From positions 62,001 through 126,000 of the forward strand of contig CALAXT010000072.1 in the NCBI GenBank assembly GCA_937895435.1: 64,000 bases of DNA, read 5' to 3'. Source of the DNA: an uncultured Paracoccaceae bacterium. GTDB lineage: Bacteria; Pseudomonadota; Alphaproteobacteria; Rhodobacterales; Rhodobacteraceae. The translations under genes and the position numbers were made by a program. This document shows positions 48,482-57,964 of the stretch, piece after piece; within the stretch, counting starts at the first letter, position 1; each line of letters opens with the position of its first letter. The notes beneath the pieces are model-generated. The model did not search any database, was not told the origin of the DNA, and saw nothing but the letters and a program-made list of their open reading frames with translations.

Positions 48482-49660
48482 TTACCCCTGTTTGCCCTGC
48501 CACGCAGCCACGATATCGTTGGCCGTCCTGCGTGCCAGATGGTCCATCGCCAGCACAGTATCAAGACTGTCGGGCAATTTTGTCAAAACACCCGCCCCAG
48601 AGAGCTGGCACAACGTGTCTTCCACAATTCCCGCCATCGCGACAAAAGACAGACCACCCACGATGAAATGATCGAGTGCTATTTCTTTGGCCGCGTTAAA
48701 CGCAGCCCCCGCCAAACCGCCAGTGGCCATCACATCCCGCGCCAGGCGCAGCGCAGGATAGCGCGCCAGATCGGGGGCCTGAAAACTCAGCGTGCCAATC
48801 GCGGCCAAATCAAGTCGCGCAACGGGCAGCGCGCGGCGATCGGGCCAGTTCAAGGCATAGCCGATGGCATGGCGCATATCAGGCGGGCCCAAATGTGCCA
48901 TCAACGCCCCATCACAAAACCCAACCAACGCATGAATCATCGACTGTGGGTGAATGACCACCTCAATCTGATTGGGTGAGATGCCGAAATATTCACGCGC
49001 TTCGATGATTTCGAGCGATTTGTTAAACATTGAGGCGGAATCAATCGTGATCCGTTGCCCCATCGCCCAATTGGGATGCGCCGAGGCCTGTGCCAGCGTC
49101 GCACTTGCCAGTTTTTCCAGCGGCCAATCCCGAAATGCCCCCCCCGATGCGGTGATAATCACCCGCTCTACGGCCGCCATATCTTCGCCCACCAAGGCCT
49201 GAAAAACGGCAGAATGTTCGCTGTCGACCGGCAAGATGGTCGCATTATGACGTGCAGCTTCGGCCATTAACAGCGGGCCTGCGGTGACCAGACTTTCTTT
49301 ATTTGCCAAGGCAAGCGTGCGGCCCTGCGCCAGCGCACGAAACCCCGGCGCCAACCCCGCTGCCCCCACGATGGCAGACATTGTCCAATCTGCGGGCCGG
49401 TCAGCGGCTTCAAGCAAGGCTTGGGTACCCGCGGCAACCTCAATCCCGCTACCGGCCAAGGCGTCTTGCAACTCAGCCCTGCACTCTTCATGGGCTGTGA
49501 CGGCCAACCGCGCACGAACGCGCCGCGCTTGGGCCGCCAAAAGCGCCACATTGCGCCCCCCCGTCAGAACCTCAACCGCAAAGCCGTCACCATCAGCGAT
49601 CAAATCAATGGTATTTTGCCCGATTGAACCTGTTGCGCCAAAGATGGAAATTCGCCGCAT
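48482..49660 (-). CDS. dxr: 1-deoxy-D-xylulose-5-phosphate reductoisomerase
   Basis: 392 residues. NADPH motif ATGSIGQNTIDL at the start; metal and substrate residues in LPVDSEHSA (about 145-153) and in ITIDSASMFNKSLE. Second enzyme of the MEP pathway and a partner in flux to ispDF (31674) and uppS in this same run. 3 nt from cdsA and rseP on either side. Confidence 0.96.
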   Translation of the reverse strand: MRRISIFGATGSIGQNTIDLIADGDGFAVEVLTGGRNVALLAAQARRVRARLAVTAHEECRAELQDALAGSGIEVAAGTQALLEAADRPADWTMSAIVGAAGLAPGFRALAQGRTLALANKESLVTAGPLLMAEAARHNATILPVDSEHSAVFQALVGEDMAAVERVIITASGGAFRDWPLEKLASATLAQASAHPNWAMGQRITIDSASMFNKSLEIIEAREYFGISPNQIEVVIHPQSMIHALVGFCDGALMAHLGPPDMRHAIGYALNWPDRRALPVARLDLAAIGTLSFQAPDLARYPALRLARDVMATGGLAGAAFNAAKEIALDHFIVGGLSFVAMAGIVEDTLCQLSGAGVLTKLPDSLDTVLAMDHLARRTANDIVAAWQGKQG

Positions 49661-49663
49661 GCG

Positions 49664-50446
49664 TCACATCCTGATTTCGGGAACAACGACAACCAAAGCC
49701 ACGACAAGCATCATGAGCGATGCCCCAAGCAGCCCGTCAAACCGGTCCAGCAAGCCACCATGGCCCGGAATCAGATGCGAGCTGTCTTTGACGCCGGCAT
49801 GTCGTTTGATGGCGCTTTCGGCAATATCCCCCATCTGCGAGGCCAGCGCGATGCCCGCGCTGATCCAAGGCAGATCCGGACCTGCCGTGGTAAATTCCAA
49901 AAAGACATACCCCACACCCGCCGCAGCACCCCAGCCCGCAAGCGTACCAGACCACGTTTTTTTAGGGCTGATGGCCGGCCAAAATTTGGGGCCCCCAAAA
50001 AAGCGGCCCGAAAAATACCCAGCGACATCGGTCACAACCACCACAAGAACCAGCCAGATCAACCACACCATGCCATAGTCGGCCCGAAAAACGATCAAAC
50101 CATAACTGGCCAGCATGATCGCCAGCGCGTAAAGCCCAGATGCCAGTCGCGCACTGCGTGCCATCACCACCAAGGCCAACCCAGGCACCGCCAAAAGCCC
50201 GGCCCAAAATCCACCCAGCAGCACAGCCAGACACACCAGCGCGGCGGCACTTGCCCCCAAACCAAGCGCCCGGATACGCGCATCAGGCGCGCTCATCACA
50301 GCCAATTCCCATATCATGGTGCCCGCAGCAGCAACGGCCAGCGCAGCAAACCAAAGCCCGCCAGCCCAAATTGCCGCCACCCCCAGCGCCGCCATCACAA
50401 GGCTTGAAAAAAACCGCGCCGACAGGTCAGACCAATTTCCCGCCAT
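49664..50446 (-). CDS. cdsA: Phosphatidate cytidylyltransferase
   Basis: 260 residues with several membrane helices. The family signature with KHAGVKDSSHLIPGHGGLLDRFD is near the C-terminus (about 218-240). Makes CDP-diacylglycerol from phosphatidate. The first codon overlaps the uppS stop by one base. Confidence 0.94.
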   Translation of the reverse strand: MAGNWSDLSARFFSSLVMAALGVAAIWAGGLWFAALAVAAAGTMIWELAVMSAPDARIRALGLGASAAALVCLAVLLGGFWAGLLAVPGLALVVMARSARLASGLYALAIMLASYGLIVFRADYGMVWLIWLVLVVVVTDVAGYFSGRFFGGPKFWPAISPKKTWSGTLAGWGAAAGVGYVFLEFTTAGPDLPWISAGIALASQMGDIAESAIKRHAGVKDSSHLIPGHGGLLDRFDGLLGASLMMLVVALVVVVPEIRM

Positions 50447-51231
50447 TAAGCCCCCCCGACCGCGCCAAACCGGCGATCGCGCTTTGAAAATCGCTGCAAA
50501 ATACTGGCAAGCTCGGCTGGAGTGAAATCAGGCCACAGCGTTGGCGTGAATTCATATTCAGCATAAGCCGATTGCCATGGCAGAAAATTCGACACCCGCG
50601 CCTCGCCCGACGTACGGATGACCAAATCAGGGTCTGGAAGGGCCGCAGTGTCAAGTTCGGCCGCCAGCCTGTCTTCGGTGATATCTTGCGGCGAAATCCG
50701 GCCTTGGTGCACGGCCAGAGCAAGCGCCTGCGCGGCGCGGGTAATTTCATTGCGCCCACCATAGTTGATGGCCACAGTAAAATTCAAACGCCGGTTTTCA
50801 GCGGTGCGCTGTTCAATATCTGCCATCAAGGCGCTGAGCTTTGGATCAAGCCGTGATCTATCCCCGATAAAGCGCATACGCACGCCCTCAATCCCCATCC
50901 GCTCAGCCTCATTGCGGATGTAGCGACTGAAAATGCTCATAAGTCCCAGAACTTCGCGGGTGCTGCGCTTCCAATTTTCGGTGGAAAACGCATAGACAGT
51001 CAAATGCGTCACCCCCATGTCGGGGCAAGCGGTCACAATTTCCTTGACGCGCTCGGCCCCGCGGCGATGGCCCACCAAACGCGGCCAACCGCGCTGCGTG
51101 GCCCAGCGCCCGTTACCATCCATGATAATGGCAACATGCACCCCACCACAGAGGCCACGTTCTGGCACCGCACCCTCGGGCAAGGCACGGCCCGACAGAG
51201 AACCACCAGACAAGGGATCAATCGCGGCCAA
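50446..51231 (-). CDS. uppS: Undecaprenyl diphosphate synthase (isoprenyl transferase)
   Basis: The catalytic core IIMDGNGRWATQRGWPR and later ELDTAALPDPDLVIRTSGE are typical of cis-prenyltransferases. The start is uncertain. I chose TTG at 51231, because AAAGGG lies 6 nt upstream, giving 261 residues. A GTG at 51246 or a much longer frame that would overlap frr are alternatives. The enzyme makes the C55 carrier lipid for peptidoglycan and LPS. Confidence 0.88.
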   Translation of the reverse strand: MAAIDPLSGGSLSGRALPEGAVPERGLCGGVHVAIIMDGNGRWATQRGWPRLVGHRRGAERVKEIVTACPDMGVTHLTVYAFSTENWKRSTREVLGLMSIFSRYIRNEAERMGIEGVRMRFIGDRSRLDPKLSALMADIEQRTAENRRLNFTVAINYGGRNEITRAAQALALAVHQGRISPQDITEDRLAAELDTAALPDPDLVIRTSGEARVSNFLPWQSAYAEYEFTPTLWPDFTPAELASILQRFSKRDRRFGAVGGA

Positions 51232-51259
51232 ATGCGGCCCTTTCACAGGCAATGCAGGC

Positions 51260-51823
51260 TTAAACCTGCATAATTTCTTGTTGTTTGGTTTCCAGCAACT
51301 TGTCAATTGCGGCAATCTGGCGATCAGTCATGTCTTGAATTTCGTCAGCCCAGATCTTTTGATCATCTTCGGCCATGCCAGCGGATTTGGCTTTTTTCAC
51401 CTTATCCATCCCATCGCGGCGGACGTTGCGCACCGAAACGCGGGCCTGTTCGGAATACTGTGCAGCCACTTTTGCCAATTGGGCCCGACGCTCTTCGTTA
51501 AGTTCCGGGATCGGCAGACGGATCAACGGGCCATCAACCACAGGGTTGATCCCAATTCCCGAATCACGAATCGCACGCTCAACTTTGGAAATCATCGCCT
51601 TGTCCCAAACGTTGATCGTGACCATCCGCGGCTCGGGTACGTTGACGGTTCCCACCTGGTTGATCGGGGTCATTTGCCCATAGCTTTCGACCATGATCGG
51701 CTCAAGAATAGCTGCCGATGCACGGCCAGTGCGCAGCGATGCAAATTCTTGCCGCAGGGACGCAATGGCCCCATCCATCCGGCGTTGCAGATCATCAATG
51801 TCGATCTCGATATCGTCAGACAT
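51260..51823 (-). CDS. frr: Ribosome recycling factor
   Basis: 187 residues with the standard RRF start ([20 protein letters not shown]) and the C-terminal helix [20 protein letters not shown]. Splits post-termination ribosomes with EF-G. 59 bp after pyrH, 28 bp before the uppS start. Confidence 0.97.
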   Translation of the reverse strand: MSDDIEIDIDDLQRRMDGAIASLRQEFASLRTGRASAAILEPIMVESYGQMTPINQVGTVNVPEPRMVTINVWDKAMISKVERAIRDSGIGINPVVDGPLIRLPIPELNEERRAQLAKVAAQYSEQARVSVRNVRRDGMDKVKKAKSAGMAEDDQKIWADEIQDMTDRQIAAIDKLLETKQQEIMQV

Positions 51824-51882
51824 CGCGGTACTCCTTCGTCAATGTGCCCTTATAGCAAGGCCATTTCGCTTTGGGTATGGGC

Positions 51883-52635
51883 TCAGCCCTCTACCAATGT
51901 ATAGGTGCCTTCGCCGCGTAAAATTCCCCGGAAGCCTCCCGGCTCATCCAGACTAAACACGATGATCGGCAGATCGTTGTCACGCGCCAGCGCAATCGCC
52001 GAAGCATCCATGACACCCAAATGCTTTTGCAACACTTCGTCATAGCTTACACGGTCATAGCGTTTGGCATCATCAAATTTCTTTGGGTCTTTGTCGTAGA
52101 CGCCGTCAACCTTGGTGCCTTTGAAAATCGCCTCGCAGCTCATTTCGTTGGCGCGCAGGGTGGCTGCGGTATCAGTTGTGAAATAAGGGTTGCCAGTCCC
52201 AGCTGCAAAAATGCACACCCGCTTTTTTTCCAAATGGCGCACGGCGCGGCGACGGATATAGGGTTCACAAACTTGATCCATCGGGATGGCACTGATGACG
52301 CGGGTATGAATGCCCAATGCTTCCAGGCTGGCCTGCATGGCAAGCGCGTTCATCACAGTGGCCAGCATCCCCATGTAATCAGCCGTTGTGCGTTCCATCC
52401 CTTGGGCGCTGCCTTGCAGCCCACGAAAGATATTGCCGCCACCGATCACCATACAAATCTCAACGCCCAAATCATGGACTGATTTCACCTCTTCGGCGAT
52501 GCGCTGAACAGTGGGCGGATGTAAACCAAAGCCCTGATCCCCCATCAGCGCCTCACCCGAAATTTTCAGCATGACGCGTTTATAGGCCGTTCGGGCCTGC
52601 CGATTTTCCGGCCGATCCTGTGACTGTGTGCTCAT
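51883..52635 (-). CDS. pyrH: UMP kinase
   Basis: 250 residues from the ATG at 52635, after GAGGCAGGG; the track of earlier codons overlaps the miaA leader and is not credible. Family parts: [37 protein letters not shown]. Makes UDP. First of the twelve-gene minus-strand run; the promoter lies in the 117-bp divergent gap to miaA. Confidence 0.96.
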   Translation of the reverse strand: MSTQSQDRPENRQARTAYKRVMLKISGEALMGDQGFGLHPPTVQRIAEEVKSVHDLGVEICMVIGGGNIFRGLQGSAQGMERTTADYMGMLATVMNALAMQASLEALGIHTRVISAIPMDQVCEPYIRRRAVRHLEKKRVCIFAAGTGNPYFTTDTAATLRANEMSCEAIFKGTKVDGVYDKDPKKFDDAKRYDRVSYDEVLQKHLGVMDASAIALARDNDLPIIVFSLDEPGGFRGILRGEGTYTLVEG

Positions 52636-52752
52636 ACCCTGCCTCGAATTGTGATGATGCCATTTGCGGCCCCGCGCAAAATGGTCGAAAACGGCGGCAG
52701 GTTCAACGCCCAACCCGCACCAGATGCTAAAGACTGCCCAAAGGATGCCCTG

Positions 52753-53706
52753 ATGCCGATCGATGTCTTGCCAACCGACCCCCAAATTCCCAAGTGGCTC
52801 CACGCGGTGCCACCCACCCGCCCGGTGCTGATTGCCGGGCCAACAGCATCAGGAAAATCGGGGTTGGCGCTGGCACTGGCCCGCGCACAGGGGCGGGCTG
52901 TGGTGAATGCGGATGCGCTGCAGGTCTACAGCAATTGGCGTATTTTAACCGCCCGTCCAAGCATCGAGGAAACGGCACAAGCCCCGCATTTTCTGTATGG
53001 CCATCTTGCCGCGACACAAAGTTATTCAGTCGGGCAATGGTTGCGCGATCTGGCCGATATTTTGGCAAGCAAACAGCCAGTGGTGATTGTGGGCGGCACG
53101 GGGCTTTATTTCTCAGCCCTGACCCAAGGTTTGGTGAATATTCCAGCCATATCGCCCGAACTGCGCGCCCAAAGCACGGCCCGGCATGCCGAAATTGGGT
53201 TGGCAGGCATGGTTGCAGATCTTGATGCGCCCACGGCCGCGCAGATTGACACCGCTAACCCGGCCCGCGTTTTGCGCGCGTGGGAGGTGCTGCAGGCCAC
53301 CGGGCGCGGTCTTGCCGCCTGGCAGGCTGATACAGGCGCGCCGCTTTTGGCGCTTGCGGCCAGTTGCGCGCTGGTCTTGCAACCCCGGCCTGATTGGCTG
53401 GCCGCGCGAATTGACGCCAGATTTGATCACATGATCACGAACGGCGCATTGGATGAGGCCCGCGCTGCCCTGCACAATTGGGATCCGAGCCAACCCTCTG
53501 CCAAAGCAATCGGCGCACCAGAACTGGTGGCGCATCTGCGCGGCGACATCTCATTGCCAGAGGCCATCACCCGCGCAAAACTGGCGTCACGCCAATACGC
53601 CAAACGCCAACGCACATGGTTTCGCAGCCGTATGAAGGCCTGGCACCCCTTGGACCCAGAGACGCTGACTTGGCCGCAGTTTTGCCCTCAAAATTCTGCG
53701 CCATGA
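52753..53706 (+). CDS. miaA: tRNA dimethylallyltransferase
   Basis: 317 residues from the ATG at 52753 (MPIDVLPTD), with AAAGGA upstream; the longer frame would reach into the pyrH promoter. P-loop AGPTASGKS (about 27-35), SADA-like NADALQVY and GGTGLYF are diagnostic. Adds isopentenyl groups to A37 of tRNA, using DMAPP from the MEP pathway. Confidence 0.94.
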   Translation: MPIDVLPTDPQIPKWLHAVPPTRPVLIAGPTASGKSGLALALARAQGRAVVNADALQVYSNWRILTARPSIEETAQAPHFLYGHLAATQSYSVGQWLRDLADILASKQPVVIVGGTGLYFSALTQGLVNIPAISPELRAQSTARHAEIGLAGMVADLDAPTAAQIDTANPARVLRAWEVLQATGRGLAAWQADTGAPLLALAASCALVLQPRPDWLAARIDARFDHMITNGALDEARAALHNWDPSQPSAKAIGAPELVAHLRGDISLPEAITRAKLASRQYAKRQRTWFRSRMKAWHPLDPETLTWPQFCPQNSAP

Positions 53707-53939
53707 CATCCTGACAATAGGGCGCCAGCATCGAGGCAGGTCGCAGTTCATTCAAGAAGTGCCGAATGTAGACATTGACCTTTGGGCCGAATCTGTGTGG
53801 AATAAGGGTACAGAAATTGGCCTGCACGCACATCAGAGGGCCCAAGCGGAGTAATGCGCGACCCCAGCAGGACCTTTTGTCCACAATCCAAGCACAAGCC
53901 AATTGCTCACAAACAAAAACAAACGACAGGGAGAAAAAT

Positions 53940-55583
53940 ATGAGCCTTTCACCAAATAATGGCACCGGCGTTCATGCAGCCATTGGCATGTATGCTGCGG
54001 AATGCAAAGCGGGGCTGATGAGCCGGCGTGAGTTTATGACACGCGCCTCAGCGCTTGGTGCCAGTGCAGCCGTAGCTTATGGCGCGCTTGGTCTTGCAGC
54101 GCCGCAAGCTGTGGCCGCAGAAACACCCGTAATGGGCGGTACGCTGCGCATGAACATGGAAACCCGCCCAGGCAAAGACCCACGGACGTGGGATTGGTCA
54201 GAGCTTGCGAATTTCTCGCGTGGCTGGCTGGAATATATGGTTGAATATAACTCGGATGGATCGCTGGTTGGCCGCCTGATCGAAAGCTGGAGTTTGAACG
54301 AAGCGGCCACCGAAATTACCATGAATGTCCGCAAGGGTGTGACTTGGAACAACGGCGATGCCTTTACGGCCGATGACGTGGTGCATAACATCACGCGCTG
54401 GTGCGATGCCAACGTTGAAGGCAACTCGATGGCGGCGCGTATGGGCGGCTTGGTTGACGCTGAGACAAAACAGGCAAAAGCTGGTGCCATCACAAAAATA
54501 GATGATCACACCGTTAAATTGACCCTGCCCGCCCCAGATATCACCATCATTGTGGGCATGGCCGATTACCCAGCCGCCGTTGTGCACCAAAGCTATGACA
54601 ATGGTGATACCGCGCTCAACCCAATCGGAACTGGCCCCTATCTGCCCGAAGTGGACGAAGTGGGCGTAAAGCAGGTGCTGGTAAAAAATACCGCGCACAA
54701 ATGGTGGGGCGAAGGTGCCTATCTGGACCGGATCGAATATATTGATCTGGGCACCGATCCGGCCGCAGTTGTGGCAGCAGCTGAATCCGATGAAATTGAT
54801 GCGACCTATCGCACCGAGGGCGATTTTGTGCCGATTTTCCAAAGCATCGGCTGGGCCTCATCCGAGGCGGTGACCTCGGCCACACTGGCGGTGCGCTTTC
54901 ACCATGCAGCCGCGCCTTTTGATAATGTCAAAGTGCGCCGTGCCATGCAGATGGCCGTTGATAACAATGTGGTCTTGGAACTGGGTTATGGCGGAATGGG
55001 CCAGGTGGCTGAAAACCACCACGTCTGCCCGATCCATCCCGAATATGCCAAACTGCCGCCCTTGGTGGTTGACCCTGCAGGTGCCAAAGCAGCCGTGGCC
55101 GAAGCTGGCCATGCCGATACCGAATTTGAACTGATTTCACTGGATGATGGCTGGCAGGCCGCAACCTGTGATGCGGTCGCAGCCCAAATTCGTGACGCTG
55201 GTATCAACATCAAGCGGACCATTCTTCCAGGCTCAACCTTTTGGAATGATTGGCTGAAATACCCATTTTCAGCCACCGAATGGAACATGCGGCCCTTGGG
55301 TGTTCAGGTTTTGGCGCTGGCCTATAAATCTGGTGTGGCTTGGAACGAAACCGCCTTTAACAATGCGGAATTCGATGAAAAGCTGACAGCCGCTATGGCG
55401 ATTGCCGATGCTGACAAGCGCCGCGTGTTGATGGAGCGGATTGAGCAGATCATGCAAGAAGAGGGCGTGCTGATCCAGCCTTACTGGCGCTCACTCTTCC
55501 GCTTTACCAACCCAAAAGTCCGCGGTGCCGAAATGCACCCGACGTTTGAGCATCACCACTACAAGTGGTGGATGGCTGCCTGA
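53940..55583 (+). CDS. ABC transporter substrate-binding protein, family 5 (peptide/nickel type), Tat signal
   Basis: 547 residues from the ATG at 53940, with GGGAG. A twin-arginine signal SRREFMT (28-34) and cleavage after AVAA (about 60) indicate export folded through Tat. The long N-terminal stretch before the arginines (27 residues) is unusual. The mature part has the SBP_bac_5 pattern, including WNNGDAFTADDVVHNI. It feeds the permeases and fused ATPase encoded next. Ligand unknown (peptides or a related oligomer). Confidence 0.93.
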   Translation: MSLSPNNGTGVHAAIGMYAAECKAGLMSRREFMTRASALGASAAVAYGALGLAAPQAVAAETPVMGGTLRMNMETRPGKDPRTWDWSELANFSRGWLEYMVEYNSDGSLVGRLIESWSLNEAATEITMNVRKGVTWNNGDAFTADDVVHNITRWCDANVEGNSMAARMGGLVDAETKQAKAGAITKIDDHTVKLTLPAPDITIIVGMADYPAAVVHQSYDNGDTALNPIGTGPYLPEVDEVGVKQVLVKNTAHKWWGEGAYLDRIEYIDLGTDPAAVVAAAESDEIDATYRTEGDFVPIFQSIGWASSEAVTSATLAVRFHHAAAPFDNVKVRRAMQMAVDNNVVLELGYGGMGQVAENHHVCPIHPEYAKLPPLVVDPAGAKAAVAEAGHADTEFELISLDDGWQAATCDAVAAQIRDAGINIKRTILPGSTFWNDWLKYPFSATEWNMRPLGVQVLALAYKSGVAWNETAFNNAEFDEKLTAAMAIADADKRRVLMERIEQIMQEEGVLIQPYWRSLFRFTNPKVRGAEMHPTFEHHHYKWWMAA

Positions 55584-55597
55584 GCCATGTAACAATG

Positions 55598-55624
55598 GGG
55601 GCGTGCGGCCTGTTCGTGCGCCCC
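55598..55624 (+). terminator. Hairpin after the ABC binding-protein gene
   Basis: GGGGCG (55598-55603) pairs with CGCCCC (55619-55624), and a T-rich stretch (TTTGTTTC) follows. A partial terminator here would raise binding protein over permease. Confidence 0.5.
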
Positions 55625-55704
55625 TTTGTTTCTTGCCGGGCCTCATTTTGCGTGTTTGGCCATAAATCATGGGCCATTGACCCGGCAAGAGGGAGGATGA
55701 TTTT

Positions 55705-56751
55705 TTGTTTAAATTCCTGTTGCGCCGTTTTGCCACGATGGTCGTGATGGCGCTGTGCCTGACCTATGCGGTGTTTTATTTTACCAACCTGCCGCCCAAC
55801 TTAGAAAAAATTGCTAAATCTGAGGCGGGCAGCCGGATCACCGATGCTGAGGTTGACAGCTGGCTGGCCAAAAACGGCTATGCCAGCAGCACGCCGCAAC
55901 GCTATGGCGAATGGCTGGGCGTTGTGCCCGGTTGGCGCAACACCACCCCTGACGGCAAGGTTACGGGGCGCTGCATAGCACGCGGCACCGATCCAGCTGT
56001 GGCCCCCAGATTTTGCGGTGTAGCGCAAGGCAATATGGGGTTTTCCAATGTGTTCAAACAGCCTGTCAGCAGTATCATCGGACTGCGGCTGGGGCTGACC
56101 GGCTGGCTGATGCTTTGCGTGGTTTGTGTGATGGTGCCAGTGTCGTTATTAATCGGCATTCTGGCCGGCATGCGCGAGGGCAACAGGCTAGACCGCAGCC
56201 TGTCTGCAGTTTCAATCGCAACGACGGCGACACCTGAATATGTGTCTGGGGTCATTTTGATCACGCTTTTTGCATCGTCGGTGACTGGCCTTAAATGGTT
56301 CAAAGGCACCGCGACATCTGCGATGGATAATATCACCTTTGAAAACTTTACCCTGCCCGTGATGACGATCTCACTTTACGCCATTGGCTATATCGCACGG
56401 ATGACACGGGCCAGCATGGCCGAGGTGATGACCGCGCAATATATCCGCACCGCCCGACTAAAAGGGGTGCGGTTTCGGGATGTTGTGCTGAAACACGCGC
56501 TGCGCAATGCACTGATTGCACCCTTTACCGTGATCATGTTGCAAATCCCGTGGTTGCTGAATGGTGTGGTGATTGTCGAGACCCTGTTTAACTATAAGGG
56601 CTTTGGCTGGACACTGGTGGAAGCAGCCGGAAACAATGATGTTGAGCTTTTATTGGGCTGCTCGGTCGTGGCGGTGATTGTGGTGCTGGTCACCCAACTG
56701 CTGTCTGATCTTGGCTATGCCCTGCTAAACCCCCGCATTCGCTTGGCCTGA
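55705..56751 (+). CDS. ABC peptide-type permease (DppB family)
   Basis: 348 residues from TTG at 55705, 8 nt after GGGAGG. The first membrane helix (about 9-27) is followed by a long outside loop (28-125) with GFSNVFKQPV and two cysteines (Cys90, Cys104); the core and the EAA-type coupling loop then match DppB. It forms the channel with the DppC-type partner. The loop is longer than I expect for the family. Confidence 0.88.
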   Translation: MFKFLLRRFATMVVMALCLTYAVFYFTNLPPNLEKIAKSEAGSRITDAEVDSWLAKNGYASSTPQRYGEWLGVVPGWRNTTPDGKVTGRCIARGTDPAVAPRFCGVAQGNMGFSNVFKQPVSSIIGLRLGLTGWLMLCVVCVMVPVSLLIGILAGMREGNRLDRSLSAVSIATTATPEYVSGVILITLFASSVTGLKWFKGTATSAMDNITFENFTLPVMTISLYAIGYIARMTRASMAEVMTAQYIRTARLKGVRFRDVVLKHALRNALIAPFTVIMLQIPWLLNGVVIVETLFNYKGFGWTLVEAAGNNDVELLLGCSVVAVIVVLVTQLLSDLGYALLNPRIRLA

Positions 56752-56761
56752 GGAGACAGGA

Positions 56762-57913
56762 ATGGACCCGCTCAGCTGGCCCGAAATCACAATAGCCATT
56801 GCCGGCCGCCTTGTGCCGGTTTGGATTGCCTTGGTGGTGACATTTGCACTCTCCATGCGCTTCAAACGCAGGCTTGGGCTTTATGGCAAGCTGTTTGACA
56901 GCCCCATTGGTATGCTGGGCTTTGGCATTGTGATGTTTTGGGTGTTTACAGCCATTTTTGCCGATCAAGTCATCACCTTTGACCCGTTGAGCCAAGTATC
57001 ACGGATGAAAAATGCGTTGCCCGGCATGCCACACCCCAGCGGTGAGGGGTACTATTTGCTGGGCGGCGACAATTTGGCACGCGATGTGTTTTCGCGCGTC
57101 GTGATCGGTGCGCGCCGGGTCTTGGCGATTGCCCCCGCCGCCACGGCATTTGCGTTTATAATGGGCATTACGCTTGGCCTGCCGGCTGGGTATTTCGGCG
57201 GTAAGTTTGACATGGCGCTGTCATTTCTGGCCAATTTGGTTTTGTCATTTCCAGTGATTTTGCTGTTTTATCTGCTGGTGACACCAGAAATTCGGGTGAC
57301 GGGCATCCCCACGATGATGGCGGCGGTGTTGTTTCTGTTCCCTGTGATCTTTTTGGTGATTTTGTGGAACAGTCGTTATTTCATCAACCCGATGCAGCGT
57401 AATATTTATGTTGGCGTAACACTCGTGTTTGGGCTTTGGGCGTATTCGGGGCTTGCCTTTAATGCAGATCCACTGGGTGTGTGGTCGATGGATCCAAACC
57501 TGTTGAACGTGTTTGTATCGGTGGTCTTTGTCAACGCACCCACTGTGTTTCGGATCGTGCGTGGGATCGTGCTGGATATCAAAACCCGTGACTATGTCGC
57601 CGCCGCTCAGACCCGTGGAGAAGGCCCATGGTATATCATGTTGTGGGAGGTGCTGCCCAATGCGCGCGGCCCGCTGATTGTCGATTTTTGTCTGCGGATT
57701 GGCTATACAACCATTTTGCTTGGCACATTGGGTTTCTTTGGGCTGGGGGTATCACCCGAAAGCCCCAACTGGGGTTCAACCATCAATGATGGTCGTAAAC
57801 TTCTGTCGCTCTACCCCCACCCAGCTTTGGTGCCTGCTATTGCTCTGATGAGCTTGGTTCTGGGGTTGAACCTGCTGGCCGATGGGTTGCGCGAAGAAAG
57901 CATGAAAGACTGA
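56762..57913 (+). CDS. ABC peptide-type permease (DppC family)
   Basis: 383 residues. Two N-terminal helices (about 12-30 and 48-65) come before the usual DppC core, so it is longer than classic members. The core has the DNLARDVFSRV start motif, the coupling loop AAQTRGEGPWYIMLWEVLPN (about 280-299), and GFFGLGVSPESPNWG near the end. Starts 10 bp after the first permease gene. Confidence 0.9.
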   Translation: MDPLSWPEITIAIAGRLVPVWIALVVTFALSMRFKRRLGLYGKLFDSPIGMLGFGIVMFWVFTAIFADQVITFDPLSQVSRMKNALPGMPHPSGEGYYLLGGDNLARDVFSRVVIGARRVLAIAPAATAFAFIMGITLGLPAGYFGGKFDMALSFLANLVLSFPVILLFYLLVTPEIRVTGIPTMMAAVLFLFPVIFLVILWNSRYFINPMQRNIYVGVTLVFGLWAYSGLAFNADPLGVWSMDPNLLNVFVSVVFVNAPTVFRIVRGIVLDIKTRDYVAAAQTRGEGPWYIMLWEVLPNARGPLIVDFCLRIGYTTILLGTLGFFGLGVSPESPNWGSTINDGRKLLSLYPHPALVPAIALMSLVLGLNLLADGLREESMKD

Positions 57914-57923
57914 TCTCATATCT

Positions 57924-57940
57924 CTGTGCGTATCGCACAG
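57924..57940 (+). other. Intercistronic hairpin between permease and ATPase genes
   Basis: CTGTGCG (57924-57930), loop TAT, CGCACAG (57934-57940): a perfect 7-bp stem without a U-run, so more likely an mRNA-processing or stability element than a terminator. Confidence 0.45.
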
Positions 57941-57964
57941 CCTATGAAACGGAGGCCAAGCGCC

